From NCBI GenBank assembly GCA_902489225.1, contig CABTZA010000068.1, positions 1-9,271 of the forward strand: a stretch of 9,271 nucleotides of DNA, in the 5' to 3' direction. The stretch is from an uncultured Collinsella sp. Lineage in GTDB: Bacteria; Actinomycetota; Coriobacteriia; Coriobacteriales; Coriobacteriaceae. The number at the start of each line of letters is the position of its first letter. Position 1 is the first letter of the stretch. The notes below the pieces were generated by a model. That model was not told the origin of the DNA, searched no databases, and saw only the letters and a list, made by a program, of their open reading frames with translations. The translations under genes were made by a program, and so were the position numbers. Shown here one piece after another: positions 1 to 7,902 of the stretch.

Positions 1-2
1 CG

Positions 3-41
3 GGAAGACACGCCGAGGTCGCCGCGGACGGGTTGATATAG
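3..41 (+). CDS. possible C-terminal tail of an upstream gene (partial)
   Basis: One + frame is open from the left edge and ends at a TAG at 39-41, giving the residues GRHAEVAADGLI. The stop sits five bases before an intrinsic terminator hairpin, which is where a gene end would be expected. A second frame ends at a TGA at 34-36 but has a more arginine- and proline-rich, less protein-like composition. Too little sequence is present to name a family, and it may not be coding at all. Confidence 0.25.
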   Translation, partial: GRHAEVAADGLI

Positions 42-46
42 GGAGA

Positions 47-84
47 GGGCCTGACCCCATATCGTTGGGGCCAGGCCCGATTTT
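47..84 (+). terminator. intrinsic terminator of the upstream gene
   Basis: GGGCCTGACCCC (47-58) pairs with GGGGCCAGGCCC (67-78) across an 8-base loop. The stem is 12 pairs with one A/C mismatch (54/71) and is followed by GATTTT. The GC-rich stem plus short T run is the standard Rho-independent form on the + strand. It would insulate the MATE gene from whatever lies to the left. Confidence 0.75.
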
Positions 85-204
85 GCCTCTTGACAATGTC
101 CTGCTCATATTAAAAGGAACGTCCCTACGTGCCGACTGGTTGCATTAGGAGTATCATCATCTGCGCAAATAAGCACGAAAGAGCATATTAGAGATTGAGA
201 GCAT

Positions 205-1587
205 ATGGCTGACACCGTATCTAAGCACATTGACATGACCACCGGCTCGCTGTGGCGCAATATCCCCCTGTTCGCCTTCCCCGTGGCCGCCACGAGCATC
301 TTGGAGCAGCTGTCGAACCTCATCGCCACGGTCATCATCGGTAACTTCTCGGGCGACCAGGGAACCCTCGCCATGGCAGCGGTCGGCTCCAATGTTCCGC
401 TTACCAGTCTTATGCTCAACCTGTTTATAGGCATGTCGCTTGGCTCCAACGTGGTCATCGCCAACGCCATCGGCCGCAACGATCAGAACATGGTCAAACG
501 CGCCGTCCATACCTCGATTTTAATGGCGCTCGTGGGCTTTGTCGTCATCGCCCTGGGCGAGGTCTTTGCCGAGCCCATGCTCGCCGCGCTCAACGTTCCC
601 GCCGAGACCATGCCGCTCGCTTCACTCTACCTACGTGTCTTTTTGCTCAGCATGCCCTCGATTTTGCTCTACAACTTTGAGGCCGCGATTTTCCGCTCCG
701 TCGGCATCACCCGCATGCCGCTGCAGGCGCTTGCCGTGTCCACCGTCCTCAACATTGGCCTGGACCTCATCTTTGTCCCCGTACTCCACTGGGGCGTCGC
801 GGGCGTCGCCATCGCCACCGCCATCGCCTACACCGTCAGCGCCGCTACGCTCTTTATTCGCCTGCTCAAGACCGACTCCGTCGTCCGCGTCACCCCGCGC
901 GACCTGGCTATCGACCCCGTCGCCCTCAAGCGCATCGTTAAGATCGGCCTGCCCGCCGGCATCCAAAGCGCTGTCTTTGCCGTCGCCAACATCATCATCC
1001 AGTCCGCCATCAACAGCCTGGGCACCGAGGTCATGGCGGCATCGAGCGCCGCCATGAGCCTGGAGTACGTGTGCTACAACCTGCTCAACAGCTTTAGCCA
1101 GGCTTGCACTACCTTTGTGGGACAAAATCACGGTGCCCGTCAGATCGACCGCTGTACCAAGACGCTCAAGGTCTGCCTTGTCGAAGGCGGTATCGTCGCG
1201 CTCACCACAATTATCGTTATTGTCGGCCTGGGGCGTGAGATCTTGTCGCTGTTCAACAGCGATCCCAACATCGTCTCGATCGGCTATATCCGCGTGTGCT
1301 CGATCTTCCCGGCGTACGCCTTTAGCATGTTCTACGAAAACATGTCAGGCTACCTGCGCGGCTTTGGTATCTCGCTCACGCCCGCCCTCATCACCATGAT
1401 CTGCGTCTGCGGCATCCGCTTCTATTGGGTGTTCTGCGTGTTCCCGCACTTCCGCACCTTTGCGAACATCATGATGGTCTACCCCATCAGCCTGGGCACC
1501 ACGGCGTTCTTTATGGTCGTGGCGGTACTACTCTGCCACCCGGCACGCACCTATCGCGCCACCCAAGCCAAAGCGACAGCCCGCTAA
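205..1587 (+). CDS. MATE family multidrug/toxin efflux transporter
   Basis: This is a 460-residue integral membrane protein of the MATE (MatE, DinF/NorM-like) family, which exports drugs or metabolites in exchange for H+ or Na+. It has two homologous MatE repeats, roughly residues 20-180 and 245-405, and about 12 hydrophobic segments. Family-like stretches include SLWRNIPLFAFPVA near the N-terminus and GLPAGIQSAVF at 248-258, the usual start of the second repeat. The length is typical. The ATG at 205 has only a weak GAGAG-like ribosome site a few bases upstream. The internal Met11 has none, so 205 is preferred but translation may be inefficient. No well-spaced promoter is evident; a TTGCCT/CATATT pair at 83-112 (18-base spacer) is a weak possibility. 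The gene converges on the LysR gene 27 bases away, with no terminator visible between them. The substrate cannot be inferred. Confidence 0.93.
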   Translation: MADTVSKHIDMTTGSLWRNIPLFAFPVAATSILEQLSNLIATVIIGNFSGDQGTLAMAAVGSNVPLTSLMLNLFIGMSLGSNVVIANAIGRNDQNMVKRAVHTSILMALVGFVVIALGEVFAEPMLAALNVPAETMPLASLYLRVFLLSMPSILLYNFEAAIFRSVGITRMPLQALAVSTVLNIGLDLIFVPVLHWGVAGVAIATAIAYTVSAATLFIRLLKTDSVVRVTPRDLAIDPVALKRIVKIGLPAGIQSAVFAVANIIIQSAINSLGTEVMAASSAAMSLEYVCYNLLNSFSQACTTFVGQNHGARQIDRCTKTLKVCLVEGGIVALTTIIVIVGLGREILSLFNSDPNIVSIGYIRVCSIFPAYAFSMFYENMSGYLRGFGISLTPALITMICVCGIRFYWVFCVFPHFRTFANIMMVYPISLGTTAFFMVVAVLLCHPARTYRATQAKATAR

Positions 1588-1614
1588 ACACCGCACTCAA
1601 CGCCACGCCAGTCA

Positions 1615-2481
1615 TTAATTGACAATATGCGAGCTCATATAGTCGATAAAGCGCCTCGTGGCGATGGGCATGGTGTCCCAGCTGCGCCAAGCCGCCACTA
1701 CGTCGCGCGAGGGAGCATGCACGATGGGACGTACGCGAATATCGGCCCGCATGCCCTCAACGGTACGGCGATATAGCATACTCACGCCTAGGCCCTCCTC
1801 CACCATCGCCATGATGGTGTAGTCGTCGGTGACCTCGCTCGTCACATGCGGCGACAGCTCATGCGCCGCAAATGCATCGAGCACCAGACTCTGTTCGCCC
1901 TCATCCAGCAGCACAAACGGCTCGGACGCCAGGTCGGCGAGTGTCACCTTTTCCTTTGCCGTCAGCGGATGCGCGGCCGGCAACAATGCTACCAACTCGT
2001 CGTGATAGACCACGCGCTTCTCGAGCCCGGTGGTAAATCCGCGCGCCGTAAAACAAAAATCAACCACGCCATCGTGCACCCATTGAGCGTTGCGCGTGTA
2101 ATCGCCCTGCTTGAGGGTAAAGCGTACGCCCGGGTGCAGCGCACCAAAGTCGCGGATCACGCGCGGCAACACAGTACGGCTCACGTTGGTAAACGTCGCA
2201 ATGCGAATATCAGTCGACGAAAGCCCCAGCAGTTCCTGGCGCTTGCCCTCGAGCTCAGCCTCGGCAGTCACAATCTGTCGCAAATACGGCAGGTACTGTT
2301 TGCCATCGCGCGTAAGCGACACACCCTGCTTACCGCGCTCGATAAGCGTGGTGCCCAGCTCACGCTCGAGCGCCTTGACGGCCTGGCTCACCGCGCTTTG
2401 CGTATAACCCAGCTCGTCCGCCGCGCCCTTAAGACTGCCGCGATCGACCACCATGCAAACAATCTGATACCGCGATGCCAT
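1615..2481 (-). CDS. LysR-type transcriptional regulator
   Basis: This 288-residue protein is a LysR-family DNA-binding regulator. The N-terminal winged helix-turn-helix (about residues 1-60) contains GSLKGAADELGYTQSAVSQAVKALERELG, shown here in part as GYTQSAVSQAVKALER, then LIERGKQGVSLTRDG. A linker helix leads to a LysR substrate-binding domain (about 90-288) that would sense a small co-inducer. The length is normal for the family. The ATG is preceded by GGAGG four bases upstream. The gene is divergent from the EamA transporter at 2640 with a 158-base shared intergenic region, the usual arrangement for a LysR protein and its target, so control of that transporter is likely by inference. 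The MATE gene converges on its 3' end. The effector is unknown. Confidence 0.93.
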   Translation of the reverse strand: MASRYQIVCMVVDRGSLKGAADELGYTQSAVSQAVKALERELGTTLIERGKQGVSLTRDGKQYLPYLRQIVTAEAELEGKRQELLGLSSTDIRIATFTNVSRTVLPRVIRDFGALHPGVRFTLKQGDYTRNAQWVHDGVVDFCFTARGFTTGLEKRVVYHDELVALLPAAHPLTAKEKVTLADLASEPFVLLDEGEQSLVLDAFAAHELSPHVTSEVTDDYTIMAMVEEGLGVSMLYRRTVEGMRADIRVRPIVHAPSRDVVAAWRSWDTMPIATRRFIDYMSSHIVN

Positions 2482-2533
2482 CGTGCCTCCACATCAATGA
2501 AGCCGTAAAACGTTTTGCCAGGGCTTTTTCTGC

Positions 2534-2570
2534 ATACATTAGTATTTCTTAATCATACTGAAGATACATT
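2534..2570. promoter_or_regulatory. candidate LysR operator cluster between the divergent genes
   Basis: The shared intergenic region contains an inverted repeat AGTAT-N9-ATACT (2541-2545 and 2555-2559). It is flanked by two direct copies of ATACATT (2534-2540 and 2564-2570) exactly 30 bases apart, about three helical turns. LysR proteins bind as tetramers to such paired dyads upstream of their target, although the spacing is not the textbook T-N11-A. The cluster lies just upstream of a candidate promoter for the transporter. Confidence 0.35.
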
Positions 2571-2573
2571 CGC

Positions 2574-2602
2574 TTTACTACATCCACATCTGGGAGCAGA
2601 AT
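2574..2602 (+). promoter_or_regulatory. candidate promoter of the EamA transporter gene
   Basis: TTTACT (2574-2579) and CAGAAT (2597-2602) are separated by 17 bases. Each matches the sigma-70-type consensus at 4 of 6 positions. A weak -35 adjoining the ATACATT site at 2564-2570 is what would be expected for an activator-dependent promoter. The predicted start is near 2609, with AGGAG four bases before the ATG at 2640. Confidence 0.3.
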
Positions 2603-2639
2603 CCTTTTTGCGAAACCGTTCTGTAACAAAAGGAGTCCC

Positions 2640-3542
2640 ATGGATCGCAAAAAAGCAATCGCGCTCTCATTTTCCGTTCCCGTCGCATGGGGCTTTTCGT
2701 ATCCCCTCATGAAGATCGGCATGGACAGCATGAACGCCACGAGCATCGTCGCGCTACGTTGCATCATCGCCTTTGTGGTCTGCCTGTTGCTCTTCCACAA
2801 GCACGCGTTGCGCATCAACCGCGACCTTATGGTCCGTGCCGCCATCATCGGCGCCATTATGGCAACCGAGCTCACCTGCATGTGCCTGGGCTCCAGCCTC
2901 ACCTCTGCCTCCACTGCCGGCTTTTTGCAGAGCCTGACGGTCGTGATCGTACCGTTTGCCAACGCCGCCCTGCTGCGTCGCGCCCCCGAGCGCAAAGTGC
3001 TCGTCGGCACCGCCATCGTCACCTGCGGTATGCTGCTGCTCTCGGGCGCCGACTTTACCAGCCTGAACCCGGGCGCGATCATCATGCTGCTCTCCGCCTT
3101 TGTCTACGCCGGACACATCATTGTGGCGAAGCGCTTTGTCGAAGATGTCGACCCGCTGGCTCTGGGCGTTTGGCAGCTGGGCTTTGGCGGTTTGTTCTCG
3201 GGCGTCGCGGCATTCACCTTTGGCGGCTTCACGCTTCCCAGTACGCCCAGCGAGATCGTGGTCGTCATTGCGCTCGCACTCATCTGCTCTGCTTACGGCT
3301 TTATCACCCAAACGCTCGTGCAGCCCCACGTGCCCGCCGAGACCACTGGCTTCGCCTTCTCGCTCGAGCCGGTCTGCTCCGCCGTCTTTTCGTTCTTCCT
3401 GGTCGGCGAAGTCCTGAGCCCCATCGCCTTCTTTGGCGCCGCCCTCATCCTCACCGGCGTCATGGTGGCAACCGTCGAGCTTCCGCGCCTTCGCGCGCAT
3501 GGACAGGCTCGCATGGCAGGAGCGCCCGAGCACGTCTCGTAG
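2640..3542 (+). CDS. DMT superfamily transporter, EamA domains
   Basis: This 300-residue membrane protein belongs to the drug/metabolite transporter superfamily (EamA family), whose members export or import small metabolites such as amino acids. It has two EamA repeats, about residues 8-135 and 144-278, together giving about 10 hydrophobic helices. The PVAWGFSYPLMKIG motif at the start and FAFSLEPVCSAVFSFFLVGE near the end of repeat two are characteristic. The start is secured by AGGAG four bases upstream of the ATG. It is transcribed divergently from the LysR gene at 1615-2481, which is therefore its probable regulator. The hydrophilic C-terminal tail (about 282-300) is probably cytoplasmic. 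The ung gene follows 88 bases downstream on the same strand. The substrate is not predictable from sequence. Confidence 0.92.
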   Translation: MDRKKAIALSFSVPVAWGFSYPLMKIGMDSMNATSIVALRCIIAFVVCLLLFHKHALRINRDLMVRAAIIGAIMATELTCMCLGSSLTSASTAGFLQSLTVVIVPFANAALLRRAPERKVLVGTAIVTCGMLLLSGADFTSLNPGAIIMLLSAFVYAGHIIVAKRFVEDVDPLALGVWQLGFGGLFSGVAAFTFGGFTLPSTPSEIVVVIALALICSAYGFITQTLVQPHVPAETTGFAFSLEPVCSAVFSFFLVGEVLSPIAFFGAALILTGVMVATVELPRLRAHGQARMAGAPEHVS

Positions 3543-3568
3543 ACCCCGCTCTTCATACAGCCGTGGCA

Positions 3569-3614
3569 TAAAGGCAACCGGTGCGCCTTTACAATAGATG
3601 CCAACAGAGCATCT
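3569..3614 (+). promoter_or_regulatory. upstream region of ung: two small hairpins and a -10-like box
   Basis: The 88-base gap between the EamA gene and ung holds two perfect short dyads: TAAAGGC (3569-3575) with GCCTTTA (3585-3591), and AGATGC (3596-3601) with GCATCT (3609-3614). A TACAAT (3590-3595) overlaps the first and could be a -10 box, but no convincing -35 is found 16-18 bases upstream. Neither hairpin has a T run, so neither is a good terminator. ung may be partly co-transcribed with the EamA gene. Confidence 0.3.
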
Positions 3615-3630
3615 GCCATAAAGGAGCCCC

Positions 3631-4356
3631 ATGGACACCGCAACCCGCGACCTCAACATAGCAACTTGGTTGGGCAATGCGCCGCAGCCGGTACGTGACA
3701 CTACGAACCAGCTGCTCGAGCGTATCGCCCTTTTGCGTGGCGAGCAGACCATCTACCCGGCACAAGACGACATCCTCAATGCCCTCGCCTACACGCCGGC
3801 CGACCAGGTCAAGGTTGTCATCTTGGGTCAAGACCCCTATCACGGACCCAACCAGGCAATGGGGCTGTCGTTCTCGGTCCCCGCGACGCAAACCAAGTTG
3901 CCGCCGAGCCTGCGCAACATTTACAAGGAACTCAAAGCCGATCTGGGTTGTCCCATTCCCGCCACAGGAGACCTAACCCCATGGGCACAACAGGGCGTCC
4001 TGCTCCTCAACACTACGCTCACCGTGCGCGAGCATGCCGCCAACTCGCACGCCAAACTGGGCTGGAGCACGCTCACCGACTACGTTATCGAACGCTGCTG
4101 TCAGCTGCCCCAGCCGATAGTCTTTTTGGCATGGGGCCGCTTTGCCCAGCAGATGGTCGAAGGTAAGCTCGTCGCAACTGGTGCGGGCAAGGCAACCGAC
4201 AAGTTCTGCCTGGCCTCCACACACCCCTCGCCGCTTTCGGCCAACCGTGCCACGGCAGAACTCCCCGCTTTTATGGGGTCGCGCCCCTTCTCCGCTGCCA
4301 ATCGACTACTCGAACAGCACAGCTCGACCCCCGTCAACTGGACCTGCCTCGGCTAA
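3631..4356 (+). CDS. ung: uracil-DNA glycosylase, family 1
   Basis: This cytoplasmic base-excision repair enzyme cuts uracil from DNA after cytosine deamination or dUTP incorporation. It is 241 residues long, close to the roughly 225-230 usual for bacterial Ung. The catalytic motif GQDPYHG is at 66-72, with Asp68 as the water-activating residue and Tyr70 excluding thymine. Phe81 in GLSFSV stacks on uracil, and Asn127 in LLLNTTLTV provides uracil specificity. HPSPLS at 198-203 carries the catalytic His198 and the DNA-intercalating Leu202. All key residues are intact, so the enzyme should be active. The ATG is preceded by AAGGAG four bases upstream. The gene ends just before a strong hairpin shared with the opposing SDR gene. 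The neighbours give no functional clue; this is a housekeeping gene. Confidence 0.97.
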   Translation: MDTATRDLNIATWLGNAPQPVRDTTNQLLERIALLRGEQTIYPAQDDILNALAYTPADQVKVVILGQDPYHGPNQAMGLSFSVPATQTKLPPSLRNIYKELKADLGCPIPATGDLTPWAQQGVLLLNTTLTVREHAANSHAKLGWSTLTDYVIERCCQLPQPIVFLAWGRFAQQMVEGKLVATGAGKATDKFCLASTHPSPLSANRATAELPAFMGSRPFSAANRLLEQHSSTPVNWTCLG

Positions 4357-4371
4357 AAATCGATACATCAA

Positions 4372-4405
4372 AAACGCGCCCGACAGCTTTCCATCGGGCG
4401 CGTTT
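4372..4405. terminator. bidirectional intrinsic terminator between ung and the SDR gene
   Basis: AAACGCGCCCGA (4372-4383) pairs perfectly with TCGGGCGCGTTT (4394-4405), a 12-bp stem with a 10-base loop. Read on the minus strand, the stem is followed by a T run (GTTTTTGATG), making it a strong terminator for the SDR operon, whose stop codon lies at 4407-4409. Read on the plus strand the run is shorter (GTTTCC), so termination of ung is probably weaker. Confidence 0.88.
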
Positions 4406-4406
4406 C

Positions 4407-5087
4407 CTATTCGGGCCAAATAAATTGTGTGCGGCCGGCCTCGCCGCCATCGATCAGCAGACTCTGTCCGGTCATAAACCGGTTGGTCACGCCCACAAAG
4501 TAGATCCACTCGGCGATCTCTTGGGCGGTAGCCCAGCGTTTAAGCGGCGTGAGCTCCATAATCTGGTTCCACAGGTGCTCGTCTTCCATCACGCAACGGT
4601 TGAGCGGCGTGATAACGCCGCCCGGGTCCACACTGTTGGCGATGGCCTGCGGCGCCAGACGGTTTGCAAGGTTCTTGGTGTAGGCGATAACGCCGCCCTT
4701 GCTGGCGGCATAGGCGGGAAACTCCGATCCCGTATGTCCGCTCGCGGACCCCACATTGACCACGGATTTGATAGCGGGCGCCGGCTTGGCGACAAGCCCC
4801 TCCCCCACAAAAGCGTAGCACTCGGTCACGTTGATGGTGCCACACAGGTTGGCGGCGATATCGTCGGCCGAATCCTGCGTACCGGCAACGTTCACGATCA
4901 CTTGGGGTTCAAGGTCGCCTGGAAACGAGCCCGGCTCGCGGACATCAACAATCAGATGGCGGTAGCGCTCGTGTTCGATCGACGCCGGCAGCAGATCAAA
5001 GCCCACGACCTCGTGGCCCTCGTCCAAAAAGCGCTGCACGCATGCGGCTCCGATACCGCCCGAAGTACCCGTGATCAAAACCCGCAT
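4407..5087 (-). CDS. short-chain dehydrogenase/reductase (SDR), substrate unknown
   Basis: This 226-residue classical SDR is an NAD(P)-dependent oxidoreductase. The Rossmann glycine motif TGTSGGIG is at 6-13 and NVAG at 66-69. The catalytic Tyr126 and Lys130 lie in YAASK, with Ser114 the likely catalytic serine. The C-terminal cofactor loop reads DPGGVITPLN, and the family-typical LLIDGGEA is near the end. Asp31 at the end of the second strand suggests NAD(H) rather than NADP(H). At 226 residues it is slightly shorter than the usual 245-260. It sits directly downstream of the queuosine-precursor transporter: the transporter's TAA is part of the TAAGGAG ribosome site of this gene, leaving a 9-base gap, so the two are almost certainly co-transcribed and perhaps translationally coupled. 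A role in deazapurine or queuosine metabolism is only a guess from this linkage. A FabG-like or hydroxysteroid activity is equally possible. Confidence 0.9.
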   Translation of the reverse strand: MRVLITGTSGGIGAACVQRFLDEGHEVVGFDLLPASIEHERYRHLIVDVREPGSFPGDLEPQVIVNVAGTQDSADDIAANLCGTINVTECYAFVGEGLVAKPAPAIKSVVNVGSASGHTGSEFPAYAASKGGVIAYTKNLANRLAPQAIANSVDPGGVITPLNRCVMEDEHLWNQIMELTPLKRWATAQEIAEWIYFVGVTNRFMTGQSLLIDGGEAGRTQFIWPE

Positions 5088-5096
5088 ACTTGCTCC

Positions 5097-5819
5097 TTAG
5101 GCGGTTGCGTGGCGCTCGAGGTACTCGGAGCCCACATTCTCGCGCTCCCAGCCGCGCACGACCTTGTAGCCCACGGGGCTCAGGAAGACCTCGCACAGCA
5201 GCTCGGCAACAGCGCCCGTCAGCGAGCACATGAGGACTTGCACCCAGGTCCAGCCGAAGAACGTGTGGCTCACCACAATGGCAAAGACCAGATTGTCGAT
5301 AAACTGGCCAACACCCGTGGACACATAGGAGCGGAAGGCAAAGCTCGCAAAGTTATTCTTTTTGAGCATACGGCCGAGCGACTGGTTGAGCGTGGAGTTA
5401 ACCACGGCAGAAACGAGCATTGCCAGCGAAGAGCCAAGCACCACGTACCAGGTGCCGCCGATAGTGGCGTTAAGGGCAGTGTTGACCTCGATCATGCCCG
5501 TGTCGTAGTAGGCGCCCCACATGCCGGGCGTGAGCGAGCATGCCCAAAAGCACAGGCTCACGACCAAGTTGACCAGCAGCGCGAGGATAGAGATTTTGAT
5601 GGATGCCTTGGCGCCAAAGCGCTTGCAGATCATGTCCTGGCACAAAAACGAGACCCAGCTCACCACAAAGCCGCAATCGAGTGCCAGATACGGCAAGCTG
5701 ATAAGCTCCTTGTTGGCCAGCAGGTTCATCATGATGACGCTCACGAAAAACAGCGAAACCGTTGCCGCGGGAATGCTCCGCAACAGGACCTTGTAGTCCT
5801 CCATGACCTTCTTGATCAT
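5097..5819 (-). CDS. queuosine-precursor transporter, VUT/YhhQ family
   Basis: This 240-residue membrane protein with six or seven hydrophobic segments resembles the VUT_1 / YhhQ family (COG1738). That family imports queuosine precursors such as preQ0/preQ1 for tRNA modification. Supporting features are the N-terminal helix ending in NLLANKELI, the segment with a conserved-type Asp and charged loop (CQDMICKRFG, 60-69), and GQFIDNLVFAIVV (171-183), which resembles the SQLIDTLIF-type motif of YhhQ. The length is near the 220-240 usual for the family. The ATG is preceded by AGGAG six bases upstream. It heads a two-gene operon with the SDR gene. Its leader looks like a preQ1-I riboswitch, which independently supports the substrate assignment. 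No queuosine biosynthesis gene is visible here, consistent with a salvage lifestyle, though this is inferred from a small window. Confidence 0.78.
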   Translation of the reverse strand: MIKKVMEDYKVLLRSIPAATVSLFFVSVIMMNLLANKELISLPYLALDCGFVVSWVSFLCQDMICKRFGAKASIKISILALLVNLVVSLCFWACSLTPGMWGAYYDTGMIEVNTALNATIGGTWYVVLGSSLAMLVSAVVNSTLNQSLGRMLKKNNFASFAFRSYVSTGVGQFIDNLVFAIVVSHTFFGWTWVQVLMCSLTGAVAELLCEVFLSPVGYKVVRGWERENVGSEYLERHATA

Positions 5820-5825
5820 TATGTA

Positions 5826-5875
5826 CTCCTTTGGTTTTAGGTTTAACGAGCAGGATATCGGACCCGAACTGCTCG
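5826..5875 (-). promoter_or_regulatory. candidate preQ1-I-like riboswitch in the transporter leader
   Basis: On the minus strand the leader has a perfect 7-bp stem CGAGCAG (5875-5869) / CTGCTCG (5853-5847). Its loop begins TTC then GGGT (5865-5862) and ends in C just before the stem closes. An A-rich tail TTAAACCTAAAACC runs into the ribosome site AGGAG (5830-5826). In preQ1-I aptamers a loop segment pairs with the tail in an H-type pseudoknot. Here GGGT can pair with ACCT at 5842-5839, or GGT with ACC at 5835-5833. The compact stem, GUUC-like loop entry, A-rich linker and adjacent Shine-Dalgarno match the class, and the downstream gene is a queuosine-precursor transporter. Preventing ribosome binding when preQ1 is bound would be the expected mechanism. 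The match was judged by eye, not with a covariance model. Confidence 0.5.
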
Positions 5876-5904
5876 GACGCCCCGGTCTTGAGACGACGGT
5901 GGGT

Positions 5905-5933
5905 ATAATAGCCGCTCACACGGCATAAGGCAA
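5905..5933 (-). promoter_or_regulatory. promoter of the transporter-SDR operon
   Basis: On the minus strand TTGCCT (5933-5928) and TATTAT (5910-5905) are separated by exactly 17 bases, a good sigma-70-type promoter. The predicted start near 5898 gives a leader of about 80 bases that contains the riboswitch-like structure. The -35 begins just after the prfC terminator hairpin, so the operon is transcribed independently of prfC. Confidence 0.65.
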
Positions 5934-5970
5934 GCAAACGGCGCGGCAGCCCCGCAGGACCACCGCGCCG
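5932..5970 (-). terminator. likely terminator of prfC
   Basis: Just after the prfC stop codon, CGGCGCGG (5970-5963) pairs perfectly with CCGCGCCG (5946-5939) across a 16-base GC-rich loop, followed by GTTTGCTT. The T run is short and interrupted, so termination may be incomplete. The position between prfC and the next promoter supports the role. Confidence 0.55.
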
Positions 5971-5975
5971 ATACG

Positions 5976-7589
<1,614 letters not shown>

Positions 7590-7636
7590 GCGGATCCTTT
7601 CTTGCATTGAGTGCATTACGTCGTTGTAACCGCATT

Positions 7637-7642
7637 ATTGTA
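7637..7642 (-). promoter_or_regulatory. possible -10 box for prfC
   Basis: On the minus strand TACAAT (7642-7637) lies about 48 bases upstream of the chosen prfC ATG and is followed by a plausible short leader. No good -35 is seen 16-18 bases upstream (GCCCTA or TGCCCT), so this would be a weak promoter. It is the best candidate in the region. Confidence 0.3.
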
Positions 7643-7728
7643 GCCGCGAAATCCCGCCATAGGGCACCTATCAGGACAAATTCATCAGTTAGGGCCAGGG
7701 TAGCAGTCGATGGCGGCACTCCGCAGCA

Positions 7729-7870
7729 GTTTGTCTCGATCTGTAACATCTAGACGGTTTTTGAACCTCTACCTGTTACAGATTTAGACAAACAGGTGGG
7801 GCCCGCCAGCAAAATCTCAATCTGTAACAGGTAGCCGTCCAAATCGGTTCCAGATGTTACAGATTGAGAT
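7729..7870. repeat. two-fold symmetric array of four ATCTGTAACA half-sites
   Basis: Four copies of ATCTGTAACA alternate in direction: 7739-7748 (+), 7774-7783 (-), 7820-7829 (+) and 7855-7864 (-). They form two hairpin modules. Module 1 has 20-base arms 7729-7748 and 7774-7793 with 18/20 pairing and an inner stem-loop GGTT-TTTG-AACC. Module 2 has perfect 16-base arms 7814-7829 and 7855-7870. Both have 25-base loops. The modules are also inverted copies of each other about position 7801: copies 2 and 3 share a perfect 16-base inverted repeat (7769-7784 with 7819-7834), and copies 1 and 4 share 13 bases (7739-7751 with 7852-7864). The centre GGTGGGGCCCGCC is itself nearly palindromic. Function is unknown: it could be a multi-site operator, a mobile palindromic element or a structured RNA. 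No gene lies within it. Confidence 0.85.
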
Positions 7871-7902
7871 GAATGAACGAGCGGGCAATCCGTATTTACC
7901 TC

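Noticed and set aside
90..95. Perfect TTGACA box upstream of the MATE gene
   Set aside because: No -10-like hexamer lies 16-18 bases downstream; the nearest AT-rich hexamers are 11-13 bases away.
2754..3752. 332-residue open frame on the minus strand opposite the EamA gene and ung
   Set aside because: It has no recognisable domain and a composition dominated by Gly, Arg, Asp and Gln, and it covers two well-supported genes on the other strand.
4425..5840. Long 471-residue open frame on the + strand
   Set aside because: It is antisense to the SDR and transporter genes, which have clear family motifs, ribosome sites and an operon structure. Its His/Arg/Gly-rich composition is typical of a shadow frame in GC-rich DNA.
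5904..5909. TATAAT on the + strand between the transporter and prfC genes
   Set aside because: It has no -35 at proper spacing on that strand and no + strand gene follows. The same bases serve as the minus-strand TATTAT box, which does have a well-spaced -35.
7590..7616. Upstream in-frame ATGs giving prfC nine extra residues
   Set aside because: The AAAGGA ribosome site lies between them and the ATG at 7587-7589, and RF3 proteins begin near the MASLSDEI region.
7729..7870. CRISPR array
   Set aside because: Repeats alternate in orientation and are mirror-symmetric, with only four short copies and no uniform spacers. There are no cas genes in the window.
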